Shown here in pieces: positions 41,674-50,929 of a DNA stretch of 64,000 nt. Both the position numbers and the translations under genes were made by a program. How positions within the stretch are numbered: the stretch's first letter is position 1; each line of letters opens with the position of its first letter. The DNA comes from Rhodomicrobium lacus (lineage in GTDB: Bacteria > Pseudomonadota > Alphaproteobacteria > Rhizobiales > Rhodomicrobiaceae): NCBI RefSeq assembly GCF_003992725.1, contig NZ_RZNF01000012.1:372001-436000 (forward strand). Reading direction: 5' to 3'. Under the pieces are notes generated by a model. That model saw only the letters and a program-made list of their open reading frames with translations. It searched no databases and was not told the origin of the DNA.

Positions 41674-43472
41674 GCCGCCGTCCCGAGGCGCGAATTCGTG
41701 CCTTCCGCCCGCTGGCGCTGGCTATCCTGCTCTTCGACGAGCGCAATGAACGCGTCTTCAAGCGTCGGGTTGGGAAGCTCGGCCGTCCTGACCCGCGCCT
41801 GCAACGCGTCCGGCGTGTCGAGCGCGATGCAGCGGCCGCGATAGATCAGCGCCACGCGGTCGCAATATTCGGCCTCGTCCATGAAATGCGTCGTTACCAT
41901 CACGGTCACGCCGCCCGAAACCATGGCGTTGATCGTGCCCCAGAACTCGCGGCGCGTGATCGGGTCCACGCCGGATGTCGGCTCGTCGAGGAAGAGAACA
42001 GGCGGGTTGTGCAGGATCGCCGCCGCGAGCGCGAGGCGCTGTTTGAAGCCGAGCGGCAGTTGTCCCGCATTGGCGGCAAGATGCGGGCCGAGGTCGAACG
42101 CGGCGATGGCGCGCTCGATGGCCTCGCGCTTTCCCTGTCCCGTAAGCCCGTAGGCGCCGCCGAAGAAGTCGAGGTTCTGTCGCACGGTCAGATCGCCATA
42201 GAGCGAGAATTTCTGCGCCATGTAGCCGAGGCGGGAGCGAGCGGCCGCCGGGGCGCGGTAGAGGTCATAGCCGTCGACGCGGGCGGTGCCGGACGTTGGG
42301 CGCAAGAGCCCGCACATCATCTTGAAGGTGGTGGACTTGCCCGCGCCGTTGGGGCCGAGCAGCCCGAAAATCTCGCCGCGCCGGATGGAAAAGGAAATGT
42401 TGTCCGCGGCGGTGAAGCTGCCAAACTTGCGTGTCAGGTCCAGCGCTTCTACGGCAGGCCCGTCGCGGTGGCCGATCCGTCCGGCGGACTTCATTTCGCG
42501 CGTGCGTTTCGGCTGGCCGCCGAGCATGACGACGAACGCATCCTCGAAACGCGGTTTCGCGGGCGCGATGGTGATCGGCGCCGCCGCCTCGATCTCCTCG
42601 GGCTCGGGCGGCGGCGCGCCTTCCTTCGTGACCAGGCGCACGGCGGCGCCCTGTAACACGCCGTCGATGATGTCGGGCCGCGCCAGCGCGCGTTCGAGCA
42701 CGACGCGCCGCTCCGCGCCCGCCCCTTCGAGCAGGAACACGCGGTCGCCGATGCGCGCCGTCATCGCCTTCGGCTCGCCCTGATAGAGCAGCTTGCCCTC
42801 GTTCAGCACGATGACCTCTGCGCAGTTCTCCGCCTCGTCGAGATAGGCCGTCGTCCAGACGACCGCGACGCCCTCGCCCGTCAGTTCGTGAACCATCTGC
42901 CAAAGCTCGCGCCGCGAAATCGGGTCGACGCCCACGCCCGGCTCGTCGAGAAGCAGGATGCGCGGCGCCTTCAGCATGGCGCAGGCAAGCCCGAGCTTCT
43001 GCTTCATGCCGCCTGACAGCGCGCCCGCGAGCCGGTCGGTAAAGCGCGCTAGATCGGTGAAGGCGAGAAGGCGCTTGAACGTGTCCTCGCGCTCCCTGCC
43101 GACCACGCCGCGAAGGTCTGCGTAAAGCGTGAGATTTTCGAGGACTGTCAGATCTTCGTAGAGGCCGAAGCGCTGCGGCATGTAGCCGATGGACTGGTGC
43201 AGCGCGATCGAGTCGCGGATCGTGTCGAACCCGCAAACGGTGAGCGAGCCCGACGTGGGCGTCAAAAGCCCCGCCATGAGCCGCATCAGTGTGGTCTTGC
43301 CCGCGCCATCCGGCCCGGCGACCCCCGTCACCTGCCCGGGCTTGATGGCAAATGAAAGCGTGTCGAGCGCGGGCGGTCCGTCGGGCATGAAGCGTTTGAC
43401 GAGGTCGCGCGCAATCGCCATCGGCGGGATATCAGGCCCTTCCGCTTCAGTGATGACGCGCCCGGTCGTCAT
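41670..43472 (-). CDS. ybhF: Fused dual ABC ATPase (YbhF-like)
   Basis: 600 residues holding two complete ABC domains in tandem. First: GPDGAGKTTLMRL (about 54-66), LSGGMKQKLGLACAML, ILLLDEPGVGVDP. Second: GPNGAGKSTTFKMM, LPLGFKQRLALAAAIL, VLFLDEPTSGVDP. The two halves are joined by a linker of about 70 residues. It drives the YbhRS permease and overlaps its neighbours by 4 bp on each side. Confidence 0.93.
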   Translation of the reverse strand: MTTGRVITEAEGPDIPPMAIARDLVKRFMPDGPPALDTLSFAIKPGQVTGVAGPDGAGKTTLMRLMAGLLTPTSGSLTVCGFDTIRDSIALHQSIGYMPQRFGLYEDLTVLENLTLYADLRGVVGREREDTFKRLLAFTDLARFTDRLAGALSGGMKQKLGLACAMLKAPRILLLDEPGVGVDPISRRELWQMVHELTGEGVAVVWTTAYLDEAENCAEVIVLNEGKLLYQGEPKAMTARIGDRVFLLEGAGAERRVVLERALARPDIIDGVLQGAAVRLVTKEGAPPPEPEEIEAAAPITIAPAKPRFEDAFVVMLGGQPKRTREMKSAGRIGHRDGPAVEALDLTRKFGSFTAADNISFSIRRGEIFGLLGPNGAGKSTTFKMMCGLLRPTSGTARVDGYDLYRAPAAARSRLGYMAQKFSLYGDLTVRQNLDFFGGAYGLTGQGKREAIERAIAAFDLGPHLAANAGQLPLGFKQRLALAAAILHNPPVLFLDEPTSGVDPITRREFWGTINAMVSGGVTVMVTTHFMDEAEYCDRVALIYRGRCIALDTPDALQARVRTAELPNPTLEDAFIALVEEQDSQRQRAEGTNSRLGTAA

Positions 43473-44482
43473 GGCGCGGTGCTCGCAAGAGGCGTCGCCT
43501 CGGAGGCGGGCGCGGCAAGCTCCACCGTGACCGGCATGCCCTGGCGCAGTTCTTCATCGTTGCCGTCGACCACGACGCGCAGACGATAGACGAGCGAAGT
43601 GCGAAGCTCGTCGGTCTGGACCGTTTTCGGCGTGAACTCGGCCGCCGTCGATATGAAGCCGATCTTTCCCCGATAGACCTTTCCACCCGGCGTGTCGGTG
43701 TGAACCGTGACCGGCATGCCCGGCCTGATGCGGCCGAGGTCCGGCTCGGTTACATAGGTGCGAACCCAGACGGGATTGGTAAGGCTCACCACGAAGACGG
43801 TCTCGCCCGCCTGCACGATCGCGCCGACCTCGCGAACGCGCGAAAGCACGGTGCCATCGCCGGGCGCGATCAGGTCCGCGTCGGCGAGCTGCCGCTCGAT
43901 GGTGGCGATGACGGCGTTGCGCTCGTCGAGCTGCGCCTTCGCATAGACGATGTCCTCCTTGCGGTAGCCCGCTTCCTGAAGCCGGAGCGCCTCGCGCGCG
44001 GAATTGAGCTGCGCCTCGGCCTGCCGCTCCGCCGCCTGCGTGTCGTCGAACACTTTCTGCGACCCTGCGGGCGTCTTGAGCAGCGACTCGGCGCGCTTGC
44101 GCGTGATGGTGGCATTCGCAAGCGTCGCCTCGCGTTCGGCCACCGCCGCGCGCGCCTGCGCGATTTCCTCGACCCGGTAGCCCGCCTTGAGCTTCGCGTA
44201 GTTCGCCGCCGCCTGATCGGCCTGTGCGCGCATCTGCGCCAGCGTTTCGCGGAAGTAGATCTTTTCGAGCGACGCGAGCGTCTGTCCGGTGCGGACCCTG
44301 TCGCCCTCATCGACGGCGAGCGTTTCGATGCGTCCGGCAACCTTGAAGCCGAGGTTGACCTGCCGGACCTCGACATTGCCGTGGAGGCGCAATTCGCCGG
44401 TGTCGCGATGGCTCTCCCTGTACCACCAGTAACCGGCGCCCGCCGCGACGACGGCAAGCACGATGAGAAGGACGCGTTTCAT
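43469..44482 (-). CDS. ybhG: HlyD-family membrane fusion protein (YbhG-like)
   Basis: 337 residues. One N-terminal membrane anchor (VLLIVLAVVAAGAGYWWY), split lipoyl halves (LGFKVAGRIETLAVDEGDRVRTGQ and DADLIAPGDGTVLSRVREVGAIVQAGE), a long coiled coil between them (about 75-200), and a beta-barrel. It bridges the ABC permeases to the outer membrane. The ATG at 44482 overlaps the tetR stop by 4 bp. Confidence 0.92.
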   Translation of the reverse strand: MKRVLLIVLAVVAAGAGYWWYRESHRDTGELRLHGNVEVRQVNLGFKVAGRIETLAVDEGDRVRTGQTLASLEKIYFRETLAQMRAQADQAAANYAKLKAGYRVEEIAQARAAVAEREATLANATITRKRAESLLKTPAGSQKVFDDTQAAERQAEAQLNSAREALRLQEAGYRKEDIVYAKAQLDERNAVIATIERQLADADLIAPGDGTVLSRVREVGAIVQAGETVFVVSLTNPVWVRTYVTEPDLGRIRPGMPVTVHTDTPGGKVYRGKIGFISTAAEFTPKTVQTDELRTSLVYRLRVVVDGNDEELRQGMPVTVELAAPASEATPLASTAP

Positions 44483-45174
44483 TCCGGCTTCTCCTTCACG
44501 ACAAGCGGTTTGTTTCGCTCCACCAGACCGAGCAGATCGCGGTGAGCGTCGATCGCCGTCGAGACGTCGATCGGATCGAAACGTCCGAACAGCGACCGCC
44601 AGATGACAACGCCCAGCAGCGGCCAGAAAAACAGCTGGGGGCATTTTGCCAGCGCGTCGCTACCAAGTTCCCCGCGCTCGAAGCCGCGCGCGGCTACGGC
44701 GCGAATTGCCGCGAGCCCGTGCGAAACCACCTCGCGATGATGGAACTCGGCGATGCGCGGAAAGCGCGGGCCTTCCGAGATGAGGAGTTGCAGCATCTTC
44801 TCGCGTTCCGTCCCGAGAATTTCGCTCTGAAACAGTAAAAGGATGCGCTCCAGAATGATCGGCGCGGGCACATCGGGCAGCATCGCGATGGCGTTGATCC
44901 GCGAAAGCAGGGGACCGGCGAAGCTCAGCAGAAGCTGCTCGAACAGCGCTTCCTTGTCGGGGAAATAGAGGTAGAGCGTGCCCTTCGCCACACCCGCCTT
45001 GCGGGCCACATCGTCGAGGCGGGCTGCGGCGAAACCTTTATCGGAGAAGATCTCGAAGGCGGCGGCGAGGATGGCCGCGCGGCGCGCGTCGGCCGATGGC
45101 CTTTTTCGCTCCGGCGCGGACTTGTCCCCTTCGAACGGGGAGGCCGTGTCTTCGGGGGGTTCGTCCTGTGCCAT
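44479..45174 (-). CDS. TetR-family repressor (CecR-like)
   Basis: 231 residues from the ATG at 45174. HTH: RRAAILAAAFEIFSDKGFAAARLDDVARKAGVAKGTLYLYFPDKEALFEQ near 30-80; the rest is an alpha-helical ligand domain ending in a conserved C-terminal region. First in the operon with ybhGFSR, so probably autoregulated via the inverted repeat at 45185-45210. A longer start (45207) lies inside that repeat and is rejected because it would put the coding start in the operator. Confidence 0.92.
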   Translation of the reverse strand: MAQDEPPEDTASPFEGDKSAPERKRPSADARRAAILAAAFEIFSDKGFAAARLDDVARKAGVAKGTLYLYFPDKEALFEQLLLSFAGPLLSRINAIAMLPDVPAPIILERILLLFQSEILGTEREKMLQLLISEGPRFPRIAEFHHREVVSHGLAAIRAVAARGFERGELGSDALAKCPQLFFWPLLGVVIWRSLFGRFDPIDVSTAIDAHRDLLGLVERNKPLVVKEKPE

Positions 45175-45184
45175 GGCAACGCTC

Positions 45185-45210
45185 AATATGACTGACTGTT
45201 CAGTCATATT
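45185..45210. promoter_or_regulatory. Probable TetR operator (11-bp inverted repeat)
   Basis: AATATGACTGA (45185-45195), spacer CTGT, TCAGTCATATT (45200-45210): perfect 11-bp arms. It is 11 bp before the TetR start and between tetR and putA, as expected of a TetR-family autoregulatory site. Confidence 0.85.
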
Positions 45211-45355
45211 ATCGTCATTCAGGGCGCAAGCAAACGGCTTTCTCGCCTCGCCGGTCTTGTTGCCTGCGACAAAACATCAAATATCCGAAGCGGTGCTTTG
45301 CCGCAGCGCGCCTTGTGCAGCGTCGCGGGCGAAGATCGCGAGCGCGGAGGTCGGC

Positions 45356-48300
45356 ATGAACATCATGAACCAGGTTTTCGATTCCGGGTCTGGCGCCGCT
45401 CTTCGTGAGGAAATCCGCAAGGTCACCCGCTTGCCGGAGCCGGAGATTGTTCCACCACTCGTCAGCCGGGCACGGCTTGATCCACCCACGGCGGAGAGGG
45501 TTGCCGCTCTGGCGCGCCGCCTTGTTGCCGAGCTTCGCGCGGAGAAGAAGGACGGCTTCGGCGTCGAGGCGCTGATGCAGCAATTCGCGCTGTCGACCCG
45601 CGAGGGCGTGGCGCTGATGTGCCTTGCCGAGTCGCTGCTTCGCATCCCCGACGCCCGGACGCGCGATCACATCATCCGCGACAAACTCGCAAAGGGCGAC
45701 TGGGGAGCGCATGCGGGCAAAAGCTCGTCGTTCTTCGTGAATGCGTCGGCGTGGGGGCTGCTCGTCACCGGGCGGCTCGTCTCCGCGCGTGAAGCGGAGG
45801 GCTTCGGCGCCGCACTCAGCCGTGCGATGGCCAAGGGCGGCGAACCCGTGATCCGCAAGGCGCTGGATCTCGCGATGCGGCTCGTCGGCCGCCAGTTCGT
45901 CACCGGGCAGACGATCGAGGAAGCGCTCGATCATGCCGCGCCTTTCGAGGCCAAAGGCTTCAGCTATTCCTTCGACATGCTGGGCGAAGCGGCGATGACC
46001 GACGCGGATACGCTCGCCTATCTCGCATCTTACGAACACGCCATCCGCATCATCGGCGAGCGGCGGCGCGGGCGGAGCATTTATGCGGCGCCGGGCATCT
46101 CGGTGAAGCTGTCGGCGGTGCATCCGCGCTACACCTACGCGCAGATGGACCGCGTCGGGGCTGAACTTTACCCCCGCCTTCTGCGTCTGGCGACGATGGC
46201 GGCGGAGCGCGGCATCGGCTTCAACATCGACGCGGAGGAAACCGACCGGCTGGAACCGTCGCTGGATCTTCTGGAACGGCTCGCGTTCGAGCCGGCGCTT
46301 CGCGAATGGCAGGGCCTCGGCTTCGTGGTGCAGGCTTACCAGAAACGCGCCGCGCCGGTGATCGACTGGGCGATAGACCTCGCGGAGCGTTCAGGCCGCC
46401 GCATCATGGTGCGGCTGGTTAAGGGCGCATATTGGGATAGCGAGATCAAGCGCGCGCAGGCGGACGGGCTGGCGGGCTTTCCGGTCTTCACGCGCAAAGC
46501 CTATACCGACGTGAGCTATCTCGCCTGCGCCAAGCGGCTGCTTGCGGCAGGCGAACGCGTATTTCCCCAATTCGCCACGCACAACGCACATACGCTATCG
46601 GCGATCTACCACCTCGCGGCGCCCGATTTCCGCGTCGGCGCCTATGAATTTCAGTGTCTGCACGGGATGGGCGAGGCGCTTTACAGCCGCGTCGTCGGCG
46701 AGGGGGAACTTGATCGCCCGTGCCGCATCTACGCGCCCGTCGGCACGCATGAAACGCTGCTCGCCTATCTCGTGCGGCGGCTTCTCGAAAATGGCGCGAA
46801 CTCCTCTTTCGTCCATCAGCTCGTCGACGAGCGCGTGAGCGTCGACGACCTCATTGCCGACCCCGTGGAGGAGGCCGCCCGGCTTGGCGGCGCTCCTCAT
46901 CCCGAAATCGCCGCGCCCGCCGATCTGTTCGCGCCGCGCCGGAACTCGCGAGGGCTCGATCTTGCGGACGCCGTGGAGCGAGACGCCTTTGCGCGCGCTA
47001 TCGAGGCAAGCCGGGCCATGACGTTCCGCGCCGCGCCCACGACATTCCGCGCCGCGCCCATTTCAGCCGACGCGGCGAAAGACGCGGGCCCGCCGCGCGC
47101 CATCGTCAATCCGGCCGACCCCGCCGACATCGTGGGGCATGCCGCCGACGCGACCGCCGCCGACATCGAGGGCGCACTCGTGCAAGCCGCCGATGCGGTC
47201 CCACGCTGGGCCGCGACGCCCGCCGCAGACCGCGCTTCCATGCTGGAGCGCGCCGCCGACCTGATCGAAAACGCTCGCCTCAGTCTCGGCGCGCTCATCG
47301 TTCGCGAGGCGGGCCGCACCATGCCCAACGCCATCCCGGAAATACGCGAGGCAGCCGATTTCTGCCGTTACTACGCCGCCGACGCGAGGACCCTCGCAGC
47401 GGCACCGCTCGGCCCGATTGCATGCATCAGCCCCTGGAACTTTCCGCTCGCCATCTTCACCGGCCAGATCGCGGCGGCGCTCGCGGCGGGCAACACCGTG
47501 CTCGCCAAGCCCGCAGAGCAAACGCCGCTCGTCGCCGCTGAAGCCGTGCGCATTCTCCACGAAGCGGGCATTCCGCAGGATGTGCTGCACCTCTTGCCCG
47601 GCGCTGGCGATGTCGGCGCGGCGCTCATTTCGGACGCGCGTGTGAAGGGCGTCGTCTTCACCGGCTCGACATCGGTGGCGAAATCCATCGAACGCACGCT
47701 CGCCACGCGCGGGCCAGTGCCGCTCATCGCCGAGACGGGCGGGCAGAACGCCATGATCGTCGACTCGTCGGCACTGCCCGAGCAGGTGGTGGCGGACGTG
47801 CTCGCTTCCGCCTTCGACTCCGCCGGACAGCGCTGCTCCGCGCTTCGCGTGCTGTGCCTTCAGGACGAGATTGCCGACGACATTCTCGCCATGCTGCAAG
47901 GCGCGATGGCCGAGCTTCGCGTGGGCGACCCGGCGAAAATCGAAACAGACATCGGCCCGGTGATCGACGCGGAGGCGCGCGATGCTCTGGCGAATTACAT
48001 CGAAAAGAAGCGCGACCGCGTGCTCTGCCAGACGCCGGTTCCCGCCGAAGCAAGGGGCACCTTCATCGCGCCGACGCTCATCCGTCTCGACCGCATCGCG
48101 GAGCTGAAGCGCGAGGTGTTCGGCCCGGTGCTGCACGTGTTGCGCTTCCGCCGCGAGGATCTGGCCGCGACGCTCGACGCGGTGAATGCGACCGGCTACG
48201 GCCTCACGCTCGGGGTCCATTCGCGCATCGACGAGACGCAAGGCTCCGTTGGGGCGCGCGCCCAAGCGGGCAACATCTATGTGAACCGGAACATGATCGG

Positions 48301-48994
48301 CGCGGTGGTGGGTTCGCAACCCTTCGGCGGCGAGGGGCTGTCCGGCACCGGGCCGAAAGCGGGCGGGCCGCTTTATCTGCGCAGGCTCGCGAGGGACGCG
48401 GCACCGCCCCGGCTTGAAGGCGCACGCGACGAGGAGAAGCTTGCGGCATTCGATGCCCTCGCCACATGGGTCCGGTCCGGCGCGGGCGGTCTCCTCGGCA
48501 CGTCGGACCGCGCGCTTCTCTCCAGCGTGTTCAGCGTCTATCGCGATGCGACGCCGTTCGCGCGTGAAGTGACCCTCCCCGGCCCTGTCGGCGAGGAAAA
48601 CCGGCTGCTCTTCCAGCCGCGCGGGCGCGTGCTTGGCGTGGCCGAGACGGTTGCCGAGTTGCTTCACCAGTTCGGCGCCGCACTCGTCACCGGCAACGAA
48701 TTCGCATCCCTCGACATCAAGGCGGCTCACGCGCTCTGCGATAAGCTACCGGCAGCGCTCGCTTCGCGGTGTTCCATGGCGCCCTCGATCCGGGGGGTTG
48801 ATATTGCGGCGGTTCTCGCCATCGATGAAAGGGCGGCAGAAGCGGCGCGCGCGGCTTCCGAGCGCGAAGGGGCAATCGTGCCCGTGCTGCCCGGTCCGCC
48901 CTACCCTCTCACGATGCTGGTTCGTGAGAAGACCGTTTCGACCAACACGGCGGCGGCGGGCGGCAATGCAAGCCTGATGGCGCTCGGCAAATAG
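45356..48994 (+). CDS. putA: Bifunctional proline dehydrogenase/P5C dehydrogenase PutA
   Basis: 1212 residues from the ATG at 45356 after GGAGG. PRODH beta/alpha barrel about 130-470 (RRRGRSIYAAPGISVKLSAVHPRY; RIMVRLVKGAYWDSEIKRAQ; FQCLHGMGEALY). ALDH-type P5CDH about 560-1030 (SPWNFPLAIFTGQIAAALAAGNTVLAKPAEQ; VVFTGSTSV; catalytic Cys about 826 in DSAGQRCSALRVL; GGEGLSGTGPKAGGPLYL). A further ~180-residue C-terminal domain places it in the longer, non-DNA-binding PutA type. No ribbon-helix-helix at the N-terminus. Oxidises proline to glutamate at the membrane. Confidence 0.96.
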   Translation: MNIMNQVFDSGSGAALREEIRKVTRLPEPEIVPPLVSRARLDPPTAERVAALARRLVAELRAEKKDGFGVEALMQQFALSTREGVALMCLAESLLRIPDARTRDHIIRDKLAKGDWGAHAGKSSSFFVNASAWGLLVTGRLVSAREAEGFGAALSRAMAKGGEPVIRKALDLAMRLVGRQFVTGQTIEEALDHAAPFEAKGFSYSFDMLGEAAMTDADTLAYLASYEHAIRIIGERRRGRSIYAAPGISVKLSAVHPRYTYAQMDRVGAELYPRLLRLATMAAERGIGFNIDAEETDRLEPSLDLLERLAFEPALREWQGLGFVVQAYQKRAAPVIDWAIDLAERSGRRIMVRLVKGAYWDSEIKRAQADGLAGFPVFTRKAYTDVSYLACAKRLLAAGERVFPQFATHNAHTLSAIYHLAAPDFRVGAYEFQCLHGMGEALYSRVVGEGELDRPCRIYAPVGTHETLLAYLVRRLLENGANSSFVHQLVDERVSVDDLIADPVEEAARLGGAPHPEIAAPADLFAPRRNSRGLDLADAVERDAFARAIEASRAMTFRAAPTTFRAAPISADAAKDAGPPRAIVNPADPADIVGHAADATAADIEGALVQAADAVPRWAATPAADRASMLERAADLIENARLSLGALIVREAGRTMPNAIPEIREAADFCRYYAADARTLAAAPLGPIACISPWNFPLAIFTGQIAAALAAGNTVLAKPAEQTPLVAAEAVRILHEAGIPQDVLHLLPGAGDVGAALISDARVKGVVFTGSTSVAKSIERTLATRGPVPLIAETGGQNAMIVDSSALPEQVVADVLASAFDSAGQRCSALRVLCLQDEIADDILAMLQGAMAELRVGDPAKIETDIGPVIDAEARDALANYIEKKRDRVLCQTPVPAEARGTFIAPTLIRLDRIAELKREVFGPVLHVLRFRREDLAATLDAVNATGYGLTLGVHSRIDETQGSVGARAQAGNIYVNRNMIGAVVGSQPFGGEGLSGTGPKAGGPLYLRRLARDAAPPRLEGARDEEKLAAFDALATWVRSGAGGLLGTSDRALLSSVFSVYRDATPFAREVTLPGPVGEENRLLFQPRGRVLGVAETVAELLHQFGAALVTGNEFASLDIKAAHALCDKLPAALASRCSMAPSIRGVDIAAVLAIDERAAEAARAASEREGAIVPVLPGPPYPLTMLVREKTVSTNTAAAGGNASLMALGK

Positions 48995-49092
48995 CCCGTC
49001 GAATCTTATTAAAAGCGACGGTCCGGCACAGGCGGGAGCATTAAGTCATCGGCACTACGCTCCGTCATTCCGCAGAAATCGGAGTGTGTCTC

Positions 49093-50256
49093 ATGAAGCC
49101 TCGCGCCCTTGCCCTGTTCGCCGCCGCGTTCGCGCTGACATCGGCGGGAACGGCGTCTCCCTGCACACGCATCCTTTTCACCGGCGAAGACAAGACCGTC
49201 CTTACGGGCCGCACGCTCGACTGGATGGAGGACATGGCGTCCGACCTTTGGGCTTTCCCGGCAGGGCTCGAACGCGACGGCGCCGCCGGACCGCGCTCGC
49301 TGAAATGGACCTCGAAATATGGCAGCGTCGTCACCGCGAGCTATAATGCGGGCAGCGGCGACGGCTTGAACGAAAAGGGTCTCGTCGCGAACCTGCTTTA
49401 TCTCGCTGAGGCGGATTACGGATCGGCGGACGGCCAGAAGCCGCTTCTTTCCAACGTCGCCTGGGCGCAATATGCGCTCGACAATTTCGCGACGGTTTCG
49501 GAAGCCGTCGAGGCATTCCGCAAGGAGCCGTTCACCCTTCTCGCGCCGACCTTCCCGAACGGCTCGGCGTCGACCCTGCATCTTTCGCTGTCCGACGCCT
49601 CGGGCGATTCCGCGATCTTTGAATATGTCGGCGGCAAGCTCCTCATTCATCACGGCAAGCAGTACACGGTGATGACGAACTCGCCGACCTACGACAAGCA
49701 GCTTGCAATCAACGAATATTGGGAGGATGTCGGCGGCTATGCCTTTCTGCCAGGCACCAGCCGCGCTTCCGATCGTTTCGCGCGCGCCTCGTTCTTCCTG
49801 AACCGCCTGCCGAAGAAGATCGACCCGAATTACATCAAGAGCGTGCCGGACCAGAGCTTCGAAAATCAGGCCGCGGCCAGCGTGCTGAGCACAGTGCGCA
49901 GTGTGAGCGTGCCGCTCGGCCTTGCCGCGAGCAAGGACGAGCCGAACATCGCCTCTACGATCTGGCGCACGGTGTCGGACCAGAAGGACCGCGTTTACTT
50001 CTTCGATTCCGCCACGCGCCCGAACACCTTCTGGGTCTCGCTCGACAAGCTCGACCTGAAGCGCGGCGCGCCCGTGAAGAAGCTCGCGCTGGCGAACGGC
50101 GAAATCTATGCGGGCGAGACGGCGGGCGAATTCAAGGACACAGCGCCGTTCAAGTTTCTTGAGGCGACGGCAACGGCTCGCGCCGATGCTGGCGAGAAGC
50201 GCAGCGATACCGCGAAACGAGAACGCACAATGCCACGTGGGGAGCGGCTGCGGTAA
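49093..50256 (+). CDS. Exported choloylglycine hydrolase/penicillin V acylase-family protein
   Basis: 387 residues. Signal peptide to about residue 23, then SPCTRI: the Cys becomes the N-terminal nucleophile of an Ntn hydrolase after processing. It is followed by LTGRTLDWMEDM (the R-x-D-W substrate pocket) and NEKGLVANLLYL. C-terminal Ntn residues include FEYVGGKLLIHHGKQYTVMTNSPTYD (Asn-Ser-Pro). Acts on amides such as bile salts, penicillin V or N-acyl-homoserine lactones; substrate unknown. The last ~30 residues are charged and low in order. Confidence 0.9.
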   Translation: MKPRALALFAAAFALTSAGTASPCTRILFTGEDKTVLTGRTLDWMEDMASDLWAFPAGLERDGAAGPRSLKWTSKYGSVVTASYNAGSGDGLNEKGLVANLLYLAEADYGSADGQKPLLSNVAWAQYALDNFATVSEAVEAFRKEPFTLLAPTFPNGSASTLHLSLSDASGDSAIFEYVGGKLLIHHGKQYTVMTNSPTYDKQLAINEYWEDVGGYAFLPGTSRASDRFARASFFLNRLPKKIDPNYIKSVPDQSFENQAAASVLSTVRSVSVPLGLAASKDEPNIASTIWRTVSDQKDRVYFFDSATRPNTFWVSLDKLDLKRGAPVKKLALANGEIYAGETAGEFKDTAPFKFLEATATARADAGEKRSDTAKRERTMPRGERLR

Positions 50257-50414
50257 CGGGCAGTCCGTTATGTCGGACGCACAATTCCGCGTTTCTCAAT
50301 GCACTGTTCAAACCGCTCCATATGCTGTGACTATCCCCTTGATATTTTTGGCAGTTATGGCAAAAAACACCGACAAAGGCCAATAGTAGTTGCGTCTCCG
50401 GCCCGATTCTCGCG

Positions 50415-50861
50415 ATGATGGATATTGCCATGAGCGATAAAGCTGTACGCATCGTTACATCAGCTCCAACCGAACTCAATCGTCACGATATATCCGACGA
50501 GGAATTGGAAATGTTTCGGCATTGGAGAACCGACCATGTGCAATCATACGGGCAAACCGCATTAGGCGGAATAATCGGTTCCGTTATCCCCGCATGTCAG
50601 GCGTTGTTCGATGCTTTCGTTTCGCACGTCGTAAAACCGATGGATATAATTGGACTTCTATCTATCATCGTTCTAACGGCTTCCGCGGTTGGTTTTGCGT
50701 TATGCTGGATCATTGATTCAAAACGTGTCAGAGATTACAATGCCAAAATAGAAGAGATAAGAAATAGAACAAATAAAAAGATTGAATATGTAAGTAGATC
50801 GCCAATGAATGATGAACCGTTGCCAACTAATGGGCGCCTCAAAAAGCAAAAAATGGTTTAG
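50415..50861 (+). CDS. AT-rich small membrane protein of unknown function
   Basis: 148 residues. Two membrane segments (about 50-72, LGGIIGSVIPACQALFDAFV; 82-102, IIGLLSIIVLTASAVGFALCWII), then a charged coiled tail (RDYNAKIEEIRNRTNKKIEY). Codons are AT-rich (AAA, ATA, AAT), unlike flanking genes, suggesting transfer. MMDIAM or the second Met five codons later may be the start. A hairpin at 50868-50893 follows. No family. Confidence 0.6.
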   Translation: MMDIAMSDKAVRIVTSAPTELNRHDISDEELEMFRHWRTDHVQSYGQTALGGIIGSVIPACQALFDAFVSHVVKPMDIIGLLSIIVLTASAVGFALCWIIDSKRVRDYNAKIEEIRNRTNKKIEYVSRSPMNDEPLPTNGRLKKQKMV

Positions 50862-50867
50862 ATCCGA

Positions 50868-50893
50868 CACCTTTCCGATTCTGAAAAGGTGTT
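50868..50893 (+). terminator. Terminator-like hairpin after the AT-rich ORF
   Basis: ACACCTTT (50868-50875) and AAAGGTGT (50886-50893) pair over 8 bp with a 10-nt loop, followed by TTTA; 7 bp after the stop codon. Confidence 0.45.
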
Positions 50894-50929
50894 TAGTCCA
50901 GCATTAAACGCGGAACTGTTTCCCGCGCC

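Noticed and set aside
45175-45207. Upstream start for the TetR gene
   Set aside because: It would start inside the operator; no ribosome-binding site.
44978-45355. N-terminal extension of putA
   Set aside because: Overlaps tetR and its operator; the extra 126 residues have no PutA-like content and the ATG at 45356 has a GGAGG site.
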